A program made the position numbers and the translations under genes. From an uncultured Polaribacter sp. (GTDB taxonomy: Bacteria > Bacteroidota > Bacteroidia > Flavobacteriales > Flavobacteriaceae): a DNA stretch of 64,000 bases. Where the stretch lies: assembly GCA_943788045.1 (NCBI GenBank), contig CALSOT010000006.1:1-64000 (forward strand). The letters run 5' to 3'. The notes under the pieces are model-generated. The model was not told where the DNA came from. It worked only from the letters and a program-made list of their open reading frames with translations, and ran no database searches. Position 1 is the first letter of the stretch; each line of letters starts with the position of its first letter. Shown in pieces: positions 54,592 to 63,405 of this stretch.

Positions 54592-56205
54592 CTAGTTTTC
54601 TTTTTTAAAATCATTAACAACTTTAGTTATAACAGCATCTGTTCTTTCTTTATTGATATCGTACTTTATACTTATACCTTCCTTTTCGGGAAACTGTTCT
54701 ATAGTAACTGTTGTAGATGGAAATGCAAAATCGACACCTAATTCTTTGGCTAATTTTACAATAGCAATATGTAATCTGTGTTTAGAGGATTGCTCGATAC
54801 CCCAAGCTAAACTTTTAAAATATACGTTTACCATAACTAATAAAGCAGAATCTCCAAAACCTGTAAATTCGATATTAAAAGAATCTGAACGTGTTTCTGG
54901 ATGTGCAATAACAATTTCTCTAAGTCCTTTTACAAATGCCTCAATCAATTCTGGTGGTGTATCATAGCGTAAACCTAAATTAGTGTTATAACGTCTAAAC
55001 AAACGCAAACCTTTATTATTAATAACCAATTCAGACAATTTACTATTTGGTATCTGATATACAGAGGTATCGGCTGCACGAACTTGTGTAGATCTAAAAC
55101 CAACTCTTTCTACAGTTCCTACAACTTCTCCTGCTTCAATCCAATCTTCTATATGAAAAGGTTTGTCTAGAAAAATCATGATAGTTCCTATCAAGTTTTT
55201 AACAGTATCTTGTGATGCCAATGCAAATGCTAAACCGCCTATTGTTGCACCTGCTAACATTGTTGATGCATCTACTCCAAAAAGAACTAACAATCTAAAA
55301 ACACCAATTACAATAACCAAACCTGTAAGAAAACTATCTAAAATTGGTACTAACTGATCATCTAATCTTCCATGAGTTCTTTCTGTAAATAAAGCATAAA
55401 TTCGCATTACAACTTGCACCAATTTTAAGAACACATAAATCCAAAAAACCGTTTCAGCAATATTTAATCCTAAAAACACCCATTTATTTGTAGTTAAACC
55501 AAATTGTAAGGATGGGAATATCTTATCAATAAAAGCTACTAAAACTAATAAACTTATAGGGTGTGCTAATTTTTTAAGAACTTCATTTACTTCTATATTT
55601 GAATTTTTAGTTACTGAACGCTGAATTCTTCTTAAAATAAAAAAGACAATTCTTTTAACGATCAAAAAGATAAAATATCCAATAACTAAAACTAATAACA
55701 AACCTATAAACTGCCATAATTCTATTCCTAACAACTTTTTATGACCAGAAACTGGAATTAATTTCTGTAATTTTTGAACATACCAAGGAAAAATCTCTTT
55801 GTACAAGCCTTCTATTTTTATCAAAGTTTCTGAAGAATAGTGCCAACTTTCACCTGTTTTTTCTAAATAAATTTGAGGCATTCTTTGAGGAAACAAAACA
55901 TATCTAAAATAAGAAGAATAGCCAATGCTATCTTTATAACTTGGGTTTGTTGGTATTTTATTTACATCTACAAACAAACCTTTACCATCTAAAACTTGTT
56001 TTATTTTTATAGCTTTTTCAATTGCTTTTTCTTCAGAAAGCCCTAAAATAGTTTGTGCAGCTTTTTTAGGTTCATAAGAATCAGATTGTAAAAAATATAA
56101 ATGTGTATAAATTGTAGCATGCGGATTGCTCACATCTACACGAATACTGTCTTGACCAATTGTAAACATTGGCAACAATAGTAGTAACCACAAAAATTTC
56201 TTCAT
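54592..56205 (-). CDS. MscS-family mechanosensitive channel
   Basis: This 537-residue protein starts with a signal peptide (ending TIGQ). A periplasmic region of about 150 residues follows, then four or five membrane helices (roughly residues 165-310). The MscS pore helix and beta domain have the segment TMLAGATIGGLAFALASQDTVK near residue 315 and the conserved IGTIMIFLDKPFHIEDWIE. It should release solutes on hypoosmotic shock. The large N-terminal periplasmic part is longer than in E. coli MscS and fits the MscS-like extended group. Confidence 0.92.
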   Translation of the reverse strand: MKKFLWLLLLLPMFTIGQDSIRVDVSNPHATIYTHLYFLQSDSYEPKKAAQTILGLSEEKAIEKAIKIKQVLDGKGLFVDVNKIPTNPSYKDSIGYSSYFRYVLFPQRMPQIYLEKTGESWHYSSETLIKIEGLYKEIFPWYVQKLQKLIPVSGHKKLLGIELWQFIGLLLVLVIGYFIFLIVKRIVFFILRRIQRSVTKNSNIEVNEVLKKLAHPISLLVLVAFIDKIFPSLQFGLTTNKWVFLGLNIAETVFWIYVFLKLVQVVMRIYALFTERTHGRLDDQLVPILDSFLTGLVIVIGVFRLLVLFGVDASTMLAGATIGGLAFALASQDTVKNLIGTIMIFLDKPFHIEDWIEAGEVVGTVERVGFRSTQVRAADTSVYQIPNSKLSELVINNKGLRLFRRYNTNLGLRYDTPPELIEAFVKGLREIVIAHPETRSDSFNIEFTGFGDSALLVMVNVYFKSLAWGIEQSSKHRLHIAIVKLAKELGVDFAFPSTTVTIEQFPEKEGISIKYDINKERTDAVITKVVNDFKKEN

Positions 56206-56304
56206 CTTTACTTTGTTAAAAACTTGTTAAACAAGAAACAAATTTAAACCTTTTCACATTTTTAGTGTCCAAGAAGTGTAATTAAAATAATAAAACAATA
56301 AATA

Positions 56305-56754
56305 ATGAAAAAATTAGTAAAAATAATAGTTCTAGTATTCGCATTTACATTGACAGTACAAGCTCAAAAAAAGAAAGGAAATAAAGGTTCTAAATTAACA
56401 ATAGAACAGCAAACAACTTTAGCTGTAAAAAAAATGACATTGGCTTTAGATTTATCTGACAAGCAACAACAACAAATTAAGCCAATCGTAATGGCTAAAA
56501 TGACGGATAGAAAAGATTTTATAGAAAAAAGAAAAGCATCAAAAGAAAACAACGAAAAGCCAACCTCTGACGAAATTTTTGCTATCAAAAACAAACAATT
56601 AGATCATCAAATTGTAATGAAAAATAGCATTAAAAACATTTTAAACGAAGAGCAGTTTGAGAAGTTCGAAAAAATGCATAAAAGTAGAACGAGAACGGCT
56701 AAACATAAAATGAAAGAGAGAAAGAGACGCAACAAATTCCAACAAAATAAATAA
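56305..56754 (+). CDS. Secreted Spy/CpxP-like helical protein
   Basis: This 149-residue protein has a signal peptide (residues 1-20, ending VQAQ) and a very basic, helix-rich mature part (KKKGNKGSK at the start, KERKRRNKFQQNK at the end). The pattern of LTIEQQTTLAVKKMTLALDL, then LSDKQQQQIKPIV, and later ILNEEQFEKFEKM is like the LTxxQ repeats of Spy/CpxP-type periplasmic proteins. A chaperone-like or metal-related role is only inferred. A terminator follows. Confidence 0.75.
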   Translation: MKKLVKIIVLVFAFTLTVQAQKKKGNKGSKLTIEQQTTLAVKKMTLALDLSDKQQQQIKPIVMAKMTDRKDFIEKRKASKENNEKPTSDEIFAIKNKQLDHQIVMKNSIKNILNEEQFEKFEKMHKSRTRTAKHKMKERKRRNKFQQNK

Positions 56755-56778
56755 CTAGTTTTAGTTGATTCGTTGATT

Positions 56779-56815
56779 GAAAAACCTGATTTCTTAATTG
56801 AAATCGGGTTTTTAG
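56779..56815 (+). terminator. Intrinsic terminator of the Spy-like gene
   Basis: AAAACCTGATTTC pairs with GAAATCGGGTTTT (one G-U) and is followed by a T-run. Confidence 0.88.
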
Positions 56816-56835
56816 CTTTATTCACATTTATATTT

Positions 56836-56921
56836 GCGTTAGGGATTGAAAGATATGTTTGAGCTCTTTTTTGTTTTTTCAAAAAAAGCGAGTAGTGAAA
56901 GCCCGACCTTGTGTAACGCCC
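56836..56921 (+). ncRNA. Dispersed structured RNA-like repeat, copy C
   Basis: GCGTT (56836-56840) pairs with AACGC (56915-56919), GGG (56842-56844) with CCC (56902-56904), and GAGCTCTTTTTTG folds back on CAAAAAAAGCGAG. GATTGAA follows the second stem. It lies between the Spy-like gene and the convergent carbonic anhydrase gene. Confidence 0.6.
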
Positions 56922-56926
56922 AAAAC

Positions 56927-57442
56927 TTATTCTTTAAACCAACTGGAGTATTTTACATAATTATTGGCAATTCTATCAATCTCATCAGAGATTAATTCTT
57001 GAGAAATATCTTTTACTTTTTTAGCAGGAACTCCCGCATAAATACTGCCACTCTCTATTTTTGTATTCTTGGTAACTACTGCTCCTGCAGCAATAATTGA
57101 ATTAGATTCTACAACACAATCATCCATAATAATTGCTCCCATGCCAACTAAGACATTGTCATGAATTGTACAACCATGTATAATTGCATTGTGACCAATA
57201 GAAACATTATTACCTATTGTTGTTGGTGATTTTTGATAAGTTGCATGGACAACTACTCCATCTTGAATATTAACTTTATCACCTATTTTTATGTAATGTA
57301 CATCTCCCCGAATTACTGAATTAAACCAAATACTACATTCTTTACCTAAAGAAACATCGCCAACAATAGTTGCGTTTTCTGCTACATAACAATCTTCTGG
57401 TATTTGTGGGTATTTTCCTCTTACAGATTTAATTATTGCCAT
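56927..57442 (-). CDS. Gamma-carbonic anhydrase family protein
   Basis: This 171-residue left-handed beta-helix protein has hexapeptide repeats throughout. The three zinc ligand His are visible in VVVHATY and SIGHNAIIHGC (residues about 67-95), and the catalytic-site pattern RGDVHYIKIGDKVNIQDG lies upstream of them. It may hydrate CO2, but many family members (YrdA/PaaY-like) have little activity. It is a single gene with no operon partner. Confidence 0.9.
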   Translation of the reverse strand: MAIIKSVRGKYPQIPEDCYVAENATIVGDVSLGKECSIWFNSVIRGDVHYIKIGDKVNIQDGVVVHATYQKSPTTIGNNVSIGHNAIIHGCTIHDNVLVGMGAIIMDDCVVESNSIIAAGAVVTKNTKIESGSIYAGVPAKKVKDISQELISDEIDRIANNYVKYSSWFKE

Positions 57443-57488
57443 TTTTTAAATTATAATATGAAGTATAAATTTACTTTATGAAAACCAA

Positions 57489-57510
57489 CGTTTCTTTTCC
57501 GCAAGAAACG
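57489..57510. repeat. Small perfect inverted repeat
   Basis: CGTTTCTT faces AAGAAACG around a 6-nt centre in the gap upstream of the carbonic anhydrase start. No other feature is seen in this 220-bp gap. Confidence 0.4.
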
Positions 57511-57662
57511 ATTGCTCTTTCTCCTTTTTCCTTTTTTATACTTTTTTCACCGTATTTGTAGTTACTAAATACAATTTATGAATTCTTGTGTGCGTATACT
57601 CTATAGAAGTTTGGTTTGCAAAAAAACAACTTTAATAGTCTTTTTTATCTCCAATAAAATCT

Positions 57663-58619
57663 TTAATCATTGAAAGAAACCGTACTTTGTCTTTCTCTAT
57701 TTACATGCAGCTTAGTTACATCTGGTCTAGAATAATGGCCAACAACATCAAAATTTTGACGCTCTTCTAAAACTCGATTAAAATCTAACGTTTCTATAAT
57801 TAGTCCTTCTTTATGCAAAACTGGTTCAACAAGCCATTCTCCATTTGGAGAAGCAATACAGGAACCTCCGTTTGCTAAAATATCTGGCGATTTTTCTACT
57901 ATTTTGTCAAAATGAGGAACGTTTTTTGGAAAATCTGACTTTTTCATTAACGTAGAAACAGAAATTACAAAAGAACGAGATTCTCTTGCTATAAAACGTG
58001 TAATATCTCTTGTATTATGATCAGAACCGGGCCAAACTGCAATATGTAAATTTTCTCCCAAACCATATAACGCTGTTCTTGGTAAAGGCATCCAATTTTC
58101 CCAACAATTTAAACCACCAACTGTAAATTCTTTTAAAGGGTGTACTTGCAATCCATTTCCATCTCCAGGCGCCCAAGTTAAACGTTCATCGTAAGTTGGT
58201 TGTAATTTTCTATGAACAGATTTTATTTCTCCTTTTTGATTTATATAGACCAAAGAACAATAAATACTATGACCTCCTCTATTTTGTGCACGTTCCATAA
58301 TTCCTAAATAGATAGAAATATTGTGCTTTTTTGCCAATTTACAAACGGAATCTAATTCGCCTTTTTCTATGGTAATTGAATTACGAATATAATGAGCGTG
58401 AATTTCTTTTTGAGTTTTAGAATCCCATTCTGCTCCATTTGTTAAAGCAACCCAAAAAGGATAACCTGGCAATAATGCTTCACCAAAAACAATGAGTTCA
58501 CAACTTTCTTTTGCAGCATTAAAAATTGATTTTTCAATCTTTTGAAGCGTCTTTTCTTTGTTTAACCAAACTGGAGTAATTTGTGCTAATGCTACTTTTA
58601 ATAAGTTGTTATCCATCAT
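57663..58619 (-). CDS. Nitrilase-type carbon-nitrogen hydrolase
   Basis: This 318-residue enzyme has the nitrilase catalytic set: Glu47 (FGEALLPGYPFW), Lys138 (HRKLQPTYDER), Cys172 (GLNCWENWMPL) and a structural Glu near 145. The sequence around Cys172 (CWENWMPLPR) is that of true aliphatic nitrilases and cyanide hydratase relatives, more than amidases. It probably hydrolyses nitriles to carboxylates in the cytoplasm. The first two codons are both ATG; either could start. No operon partner is evident. Confidence 0.9.
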   Translation of the reverse strand: MMDNNLLKVALAQITPVWLNKEKTLQKIEKSIFNAAKESCELIVFGEALLPGYPFWVALTNGAEWDSKTQKEIHAHYIRNSITIEKGELDSVCKLAKKHNISIYLGIMERAQNRGGHSIYCSLVYINQKGEIKSVHRKLQPTYDERLTWAPGDGNGLQVHPLKEFTVGGLNCWENWMPLPRTALYGLGENLHIAVWPGSDHNTRDITRFIARESRSFVISVSTLMKKSDFPKNVPHFDKIVEKSPDILANGGSCIASPNGEWLVEPVLHKEGLIIETLDFNRVLEERQNFDVVGHYSRPDVTKLHVNRERQSTVSFND

Positions 58620-58676
58620 ATTTATATTGGTTAAAAAATCTCAATATTTAGTAATTATTACATGAGAAATAATTTA

Positions 58677-59468
58677 TTAAAATTCAATATTCACAACCAA
58701 ACCTTCATTAGCTCTCACATTAAAAACAGTTTCGTCTTCGAAAATTAAATATTGACCTTTAATTCCGACTAGTTTTCCTTTATAGTTTGGTGTTTTTTTC
58801 AAATTTAAGCTTTTAGGCTTTACCGGATATTTTATCACCGGAAAATTTAAATGTGTTTCCGTATTATTGTCTATAAAATACTCTTTAGCTTCCTCCGGAA
58901 TAAACTCTTTTAGTTTGTCTCTCCATTCCATCAAACTTGCATCTTCAATATCATTCTTTAGCATTTTTCGCCAATTCGTTTTATCTGCTACATGTTTTTT
59001 TAAAGCAACTTCAGTAATTCCGGCTAAATAACGGTTAGGAACTTCAACAATTTCTATAGCTTCATGCGCCCCTTGATCTATCCAACGCGTTGGTACTTGC
59101 TGCTTTCTCGTAACACCAACTTTAACATTGCTAGAATTAGCCAAATACACAATATGTGGTTTTAATTGTACCGATTGTTCATAAGCTAAATCTCTATCTT
59201 CAATCCCTAAATGTGCTTTACTTAATTCAGGTCTCATAATCCAATCACCAGCATTTGGAGTATCAAAAAAACAAGATTTACAAAAACCTTGTCTATAAAT
59301 TTCTTTCTCTAAACCACAATTTAAACATTCATAGGTCTCAAAATTAATAGCTATTTCTTTATTCAGCAACTGATTAATATTTATAAAATCAGTTTTCATA
59401 TCTAAATAATACTGAATTTCTTCTGCATTTTCAGTTAACATTTTTTTTAAGACTCCCTGGTACTTCAT
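58677..59468 (-). CDS. DUF2797 zinc-ribbon protein
   Basis: This 263-residue protein matches DUF2797. It has a zinc-ribbon-like pair of CxxC motifs (CLNCGLEKEIYRQGFCKSC, near residues 50-70) and the family segment KAHLGIEDRDLAYEQSVQLKPH near residue 92, with VGVTRKQQVPTRWIDQGA near 125. The frame extends 10 residues further upstream to 59498, but the ATG at 59468 begins the family-like MKYQGVLKKML, so I use it. The function is unknown. It is divergent from the GH3 gene. Confidence 0.88.
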   Translation of the reverse strand: MKYQGVLKKMLTENAEEIQYYLDMKTDFININQLLNKEIAINFETYECLNCGLEKEIYRQGFCKSCFFDTPNAGDWIMRPELSKAHLGIEDRDLAYEQSVQLKPHIVYLANSSNVKVGVTRKQQVPTRWIDQGAHEAIEIVEVPNRYLAGITEVALKKHVADKTNWRKMLKNDIEDASLMEWRDKLKEFIPEEAKEYFIDNNTETHLNFPVIKYPVKPKSLNLKKTPNYKGKLVGIKGQYLIFEDETVFNVRANEGLVVNIEF

Positions 59469-59533
59469 ATTGAATATTTTACTACTTTTAAAATTCAATT
59501 TTAATGGAATTTTTATTTTAAAATCGAACTAAA

Positions 59534-59541
59534 CAAACTTA
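59534..59541 (-). promoter_or_regulatory. -7 promoter box for the DUF2797 gene
   Basis: TAAGTTTG on the minus strand fits TAnnTTTG. It lies 65 bp before the ATG at 59468, in the gap shared with the GH3 gene. Confidence 0.5.
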
Positions 59542-59550
59542 CGAATTTCT

Positions 59551-61059
59551 ATGGCGTTTCAAATTATCAATTCTATAATTTCTTGGTTTTTAAAGAAACG
59601 AGAACATCAAATAGAGCTGTTTTTAAAATATCCTATTGATGTACAAGAAGAATTACTTCTAAAGCTCATAAATACGGCTAAGAATACAGAATTTGGTAAA
59701 GAAAATAGATTTTCATCGATTGAAAACCACAAAGATTTCTCGGTAAATGTTCCTATCCAAAAATATGAAACTTTCGAACCTTTAATTGAACGTTGTAGAA
59801 AAGGCGAACAAAATTTATTTTGGCCAACAGATATAAAATGGTTTGCAAAAAGTAGTGGCACCACAAATGCAAAAAGTAAATTTATTCCTGTTTCTGAAGA
59901 TGCTCTAGAAGATTGCCACCTAAAAGCTGGAAAAGACATGCTGTGTAACTACATAAACAATAATCCTAATACACAGTTATTTACAGGTAAAGGTTTGCGA
60001 TTAGGTGGAAGCTCTGAAGTGTATCAAGATAATGGTTCTTATTTTGGTGATTTATCTGCTATCATTATAGAAAACATGCCATTCTGGGCAGATTTTAGTT
60101 CTGCACCAAGTCAAGAAGTTGCTTTAATGAGCGATTGGGAAACGAAAATGGATGCAATTATTGATGAAACTATTGATGAAAACATTACCAGTTTAGCAGG
60201 TGTACCAAGTTGGATGTTAGTTTTGCTAAATCGTGTTTTAGAAAGAACAGGAAAAGAGAATATCTTAGAAGTTTGGCCAAATTTGGAAGTCTATTTTCAT
60301 GGAGGAGTAAACTTTAATCCATATAGAGAACAGTACAAAAAAATTATTCCAAAAGCAGATTTTAAATACTACGAAATCTATAATGCCTCTGAAGGATTTT
60401 TTGCGATTCAAGACATAAATAATTCTAAAGAATTGTTGTTAATGCTTGATTACGGAATTTACTATGAATTTATTCCGATGAGCGAATATAATGGTGAAGA
60501 ATCTAAAACCATTACACTTGCTGATGTTAAAAAAGGAATAGATTACGCTTTAGTTATTACTACAAATGGTGGTTTATGGCGTTATTTAATTGGAGACACC
60601 ATTCGTTTTACATCTTTAGATCCGTATCGAATTAAAATTACAGGTCGCACAAAACATTATATAAATGTTTTTGGTGAAGAACTAAATATAGAGAATGTTG
60701 AGGATGCTTTAAAACTAGCTTGCGATAAAACTGATGCCTTAATTTCTGATTATACTGTTGGCCCAATTTTTATGCAAGGAAAAGAAAAAGGCGGACATGA
60801 ATGGGTGATTGAATTTATTAAAAACCCAGAATCTATTGGGTATTTTTCTGAAGTCTTAGACAATGCTCTAAAATCTATTAATTCAGATTATGAGGCAAAA
60901 CGATACTTAAATATTACATTAAATACCCCAAAAATTCATCAAGCTAAAGAAGGTTTGTTCTATTATTGGTTAAAGAAAAATAATAAATTAGGCGGCCAAC
61001 ATAAAGTACCGAGATTATCTAATTCAAGAAAGTTTATTGAGGAATTATTAGAGTTATAA
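59551..61059 (+). CDS. GH3-family acyl-adenylating protein
   Basis: This 502-residue protein is of the GH3 family, known in plants for conjugating amino acids to auxin or jasmonate and widespread with unknown role in Bacteroidetes. The adenylate-forming motifs are visible: KSSGTTNAKSKFIPVS near residue 110 (P-loop-like), YNASEGFFAI near 282 and LIGDTIRFTSLDPYRIKITGR near 350. It probably activates a carboxylate as an acyl-AMP; the acceptor is unknown. Confidence 0.9.
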   Translation: MAFQIINSIISWFLKKREHQIELFLKYPIDVQEELLLKLINTAKNTEFGKENRFSSIENHKDFSVNVPIQKYETFEPLIERCRKGEQNLFWPTDIKWFAKSSGTTNAKSKFIPVSEDALEDCHLKAGKDMLCNYINNNPNTQLFTGKGLRLGGSSEVYQDNGSYFGDLSAIIIENMPFWADFSSAPSQEVALMSDWETKMDAIIDETIDENITSLAGVPSWMLVLLNRVLERTGKENILEVWPNLEVYFHGGVNFNPYREQYKKIIPKADFKYYEIYNASEGFFAIQDINNSKELLLMLDYGIYYEFIPMSEYNGEESKTITLADVKKGIDYALVITTNGGLWRYLIGDTIRFTSLDPYRIKITGRTKHYINVFGEELNIENVEDALKLACDKTDALISDYTVGPIFMQGKEKGGHEWVIEFIKNPESIGYFSEVLDNALKSINSDYEAKRYLNITLNTPKIHQAKEGLFYYWLKKNNKLGGQHKVPRLSNSRKFIEELLEL

Positions 61060-61105
61060 AAAATTAGGAAATAAAAAACTCTTAAAAAAAAGTAAGTTTT
61101 AAATT

Positions 61106-62083
61106 TTAAATCTTACGATCAACCACGTAATCAATCATTGTTAATAAAGAGTTTTTGTATTCTGATTTTGGGTAGTTTTCTAAAATAGCTATCGCTTTAT
61201 TTTTGTAATTATTCATTTGGATAGTTGTGTACTCTAATCCTCCGTTTTCTTTTACAAAAGTGATTATTTCTTTCACTCTTTTTTTATCTTTGTTATGCTT
61301 TTTGATTGAATTAATCAACCAAGATTTCTCTTTTTCAGAACAATTATTTAAAGTATGAATTAAAGGCAAAGTCATTTTTTGTTCTTTGATATCAATCCCC
61401 GTAGGTTTCCCTATTTTCTCATCAGAATAATCAAATAAATCATCTTTTATTTGAAAAGCAATGCCAATATATTCTCCAAACTTTTTCATTTGTTGAATTT
61501 TATCTCGACTAGCACCAACGGAGGCCGCGCCAATACCGCAACAAGCAGAAATTAATGTTGCTGTTTTTTGCCTAATTATATCAAAATAAATATCTTCTGT
61601 AATGTCTAATTTTCTTGCCTTTTCAATTTGTAACAATTCGCCTTCACTCATTTCGCGAACAGCTATAGAAATTAATTTCAGTAAATCGAAATCTTCGTTA
61701 TCTATCGATAATAATAATCCTTTAGACAATAAAAAATCCCCTACTAAGACGGCAATTTTATTTTTCCAGAGAGCATTTACAGAGAAAAAACCTCTACGCC
61801 TATTACTTTCATCTACAACATCATCATGAACTAAAGTTGCAGTATGAATTAGTTCTACAACAGATGCTCCTCTATAAGTTCTCTCATCGAAACCACCATC
61901 AGAAACCATTTTTGCAACCAAAAAAACAAACATTGGCCGCATTTGCTTTCCTTTTCTGCGAACAATATAATACGTGATTCTGTTTAATAACGGAACTTTA
62001 GACAACATAGAGTCTTTGAATTTTTTCTCAAAGAGTTCCATTTCGTTTTGAATAGGAAGTTTTATAAGTTCTACTGGCTTCAT
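61106..62083 (-). CDS. Polyprenyl diphosphate synthase
   Basis: This 325-residue all-helical prenyltransferase extends allylic diphosphates with IPP, probably to make the menaquinone side chain. The first Asp-rich motif is LVHDDVVDESNRRRG near residue 91 and the second is FQIKDDLFDY near residue 213; GKQMRPMFV near residue 45 and the KTATL segment near 173 are also typical. Length fits long-chain (C30-C40) synthases; the product length cannot be read directly. It lies 48 bp after rlmN on the same strand. Confidence 0.93.
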   Translation of the reverse strand: MKPVELIKLPIQNEMELFEKKFKDSMLSKVPLLNRITYYIVRRKGKQMRPMFVFLVAKMVSDGGFDERTYRGASVVELIHTATLVHDDVVDESNRRRGFFSVNALWKNKIAVLVGDFLLSKGLLLSIDNEDFDLLKLISIAVREMSEGELLQIEKARKLDITEDIYFDIIRQKTATLISACCGIGAASVGASRDKIQQMKKFGEYIGIAFQIKDDLFDYSDEKIGKPTGIDIKEQKMTLPLIHTLNNCSEKEKSWLINSIKKHNKDKKRVKEIITFVKENGGLEYTTIQMNNYKNKAIAILENYPKSEYKNSLLTMIDYVVDRKI

Positions 62084-62131
62084 GTATGTTGAACTAGTTT
62101 CAGTGCTTATGTAAATGTAATAATTTTATAT

Positions 62132-63169
62132 TTACGATTTATTTGCTAATTGACCGCAAGCAGCATCTATATCTTTACCTCTACTTCTTCTTACATTTAC
62201 GGTAATATCATGCATTTCTAGATTAGAAATATAATTATTTATAGCAGAATTACTTGCTTGTTGAAACTCGCCATCATCAATAGGATTGTATTCTATTAAA
62301 TTAACTTTACAAGGCACATATTTACAGAATTCTACTAATGCTTTTATATCTTCTTTTCTATCGTTAATTCCACCCCAAACAATATATTCATAGGTAATTG
62401 TTCTTTGAGTTTTTTCATACCAATATTCTAAGGATTCTTTTAAATCTTTTAATGGAAAATTAGTATTAAAAGGCATTATAGAAGTTCTAACTTCATCTAT
62501 TGCAGAATGTAAAGAAACTGCTAAGTTGAATTTCACTTCTTCTTCAGCCATTTTTTTTATCATTTTAGGCACGCCAGAAGTTGAAACTGTTATTCTTTTA
62601 GATGACATTCCTAAACCTTCTGGAGAAGTAATCATTTCTATTGATTTCAATACGTTTTTGTAGTTCATTAAGGGTTCTCCCATTCCCATAAAAACAATGT
62701 TTGTCAACTTTTTATTATGATATAACCTACTTTGTTTGTCTATAACTACTACTTGGTCGTAAATTTCGTCAGGGTTTAGATTACGCATTCTTTTTAAGCG
62801 CGCAGTTGCACAAAACTTACAATCTAAACTACAACCAACTTGACTAGATACACAAGCTGTTGTTCTTTTTTCTGTTGGAATTAAAACAGATTCTACGACA
62901 AAACCATCGTGTAATTTAATCCCGTTTTTAATCGTCCCATCCTTACTTTTTTGCATAGAGTCTACTTTGATATGGTTAATAACAAAGTTTGTTTCTAACA
63001 TTTCTCTAGTTTCTTTAGAAATATTTGTCATTGCTTCGAATGTATGCAAAGACTTACTCCAAAGCCATTCATAAACCTGATTTCCTCTAAACGCTTTGTC
63101 GCCATTTTCTATAAAAAAATCGCGTAATTGGTCTTTAGTTAAGGCTCTTATGTCTTTCTTTTTATCCAA
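62132..63169 (-). CDS. rlmN: 23S rRNA/tRNA (adenine-C2)-methyltransferase RlmN
   Basis: RlmN is a radical-SAM enzyme that methylates A2503 of 23S rRNA and A37 of some tRNAs. The radical-SAM motif is GCSLDCKFCATARLKRMRN (CxxxCxxC), followed by VFMGMGEPLMNYKN and ending with the second catalytic Cys in DAACGQLANK. The frame is open to 63223, but that TTG is inside a -7 box (63221-63228). The family-like part begins at KKKDIRALTKDQL, so I use the TTG at 63169 (345 residues); an ATT one codon earlier is also possible. Confidence 0.92.
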   Translation of the reverse strand: MDKKKDIRALTKDQLRDFFIENGDKAFRGNQVYEWLWSKSLHTFEAMTNISKETREMLETNFVINHIKVDSMQKSKDGTIKNGIKLHDGFVVESVLIPTEKRTTACVSSQVGCSLDCKFCATARLKRMRNLNPDEIYDQVVVIDKQSRLYHNKKLTNIVFMGMGEPLMNYKNVLKSIEMITSPEGLGMSSKRITVSTSGVPKMIKKMAEEEVKFNLAVSLHSAIDEVRTSIMPFNTNFPLKDLKESLEYWYEKTQRTITYEYIVWGGINDRKEDIKALVEFCKYVPCKVNLIEYNPIDDGEFQQASNSAINNYISNLEMHDITVNVRRSRGKDIDAACGQLANKS

Positions 63170-63220
63170 AATAATAGTATTTAAAAAATCAAAAATTGAA
63201 TGATTAAAAATTGAATGCTG

Positions 63221-63228
63221 CAAAAATA
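63221..63228 (-). promoter_or_regulatory. -7 promoter box for rlmN
   Basis: TATTTTTG on the minus strand fits TAnnTTTG. It decides the rlmN start, because the longest open frame begins within it. Confidence 0.55.
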
Positions 63229-63265
63229 CGCATATAATTTGAGGTTATTATATTTGCTAGCAAGT

Positions 63266-63348
63266 AGGTTGCATTAGCGATTGAAATGACATCCTTTTTT
63301 GTGTTTTCAAAAAAGATATAATGTAAAGCGCGACCTGAAAGGGAATGC
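63266..63348 (+). ncRNA. Dispersed structured RNA-like repeat, copy D
   Basis: GCATT (63271-63275) pairs with AATGC (63344-63348), GCG (63277-63279) with CGC (63329-63331), and ATC plus TTTTTT folds back on AAAAAAGAT. AGGT (63266-63269) can also pair with ACCT (63333-63336). GATTGAA follows the second stem. It lies between rlmN and queA. Confidence 0.6.
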
Positions 63349-63349
63349 C

Positions 63350-63382
63350 AAAAAAAAACTGACAATTATTAATTGTCAGTTT
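63350..63382 (-). terminator. Intrinsic terminator of queA
   Basis: On the minus strand AAACTGACAATT pairs with AATTGTCAGTTT around a 3-nt loop and is followed by a T-run. Confidence 0.9.
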
Positions 63383-63405
63383 CTAATTTTATATTCTTGA
63401 GTGCA

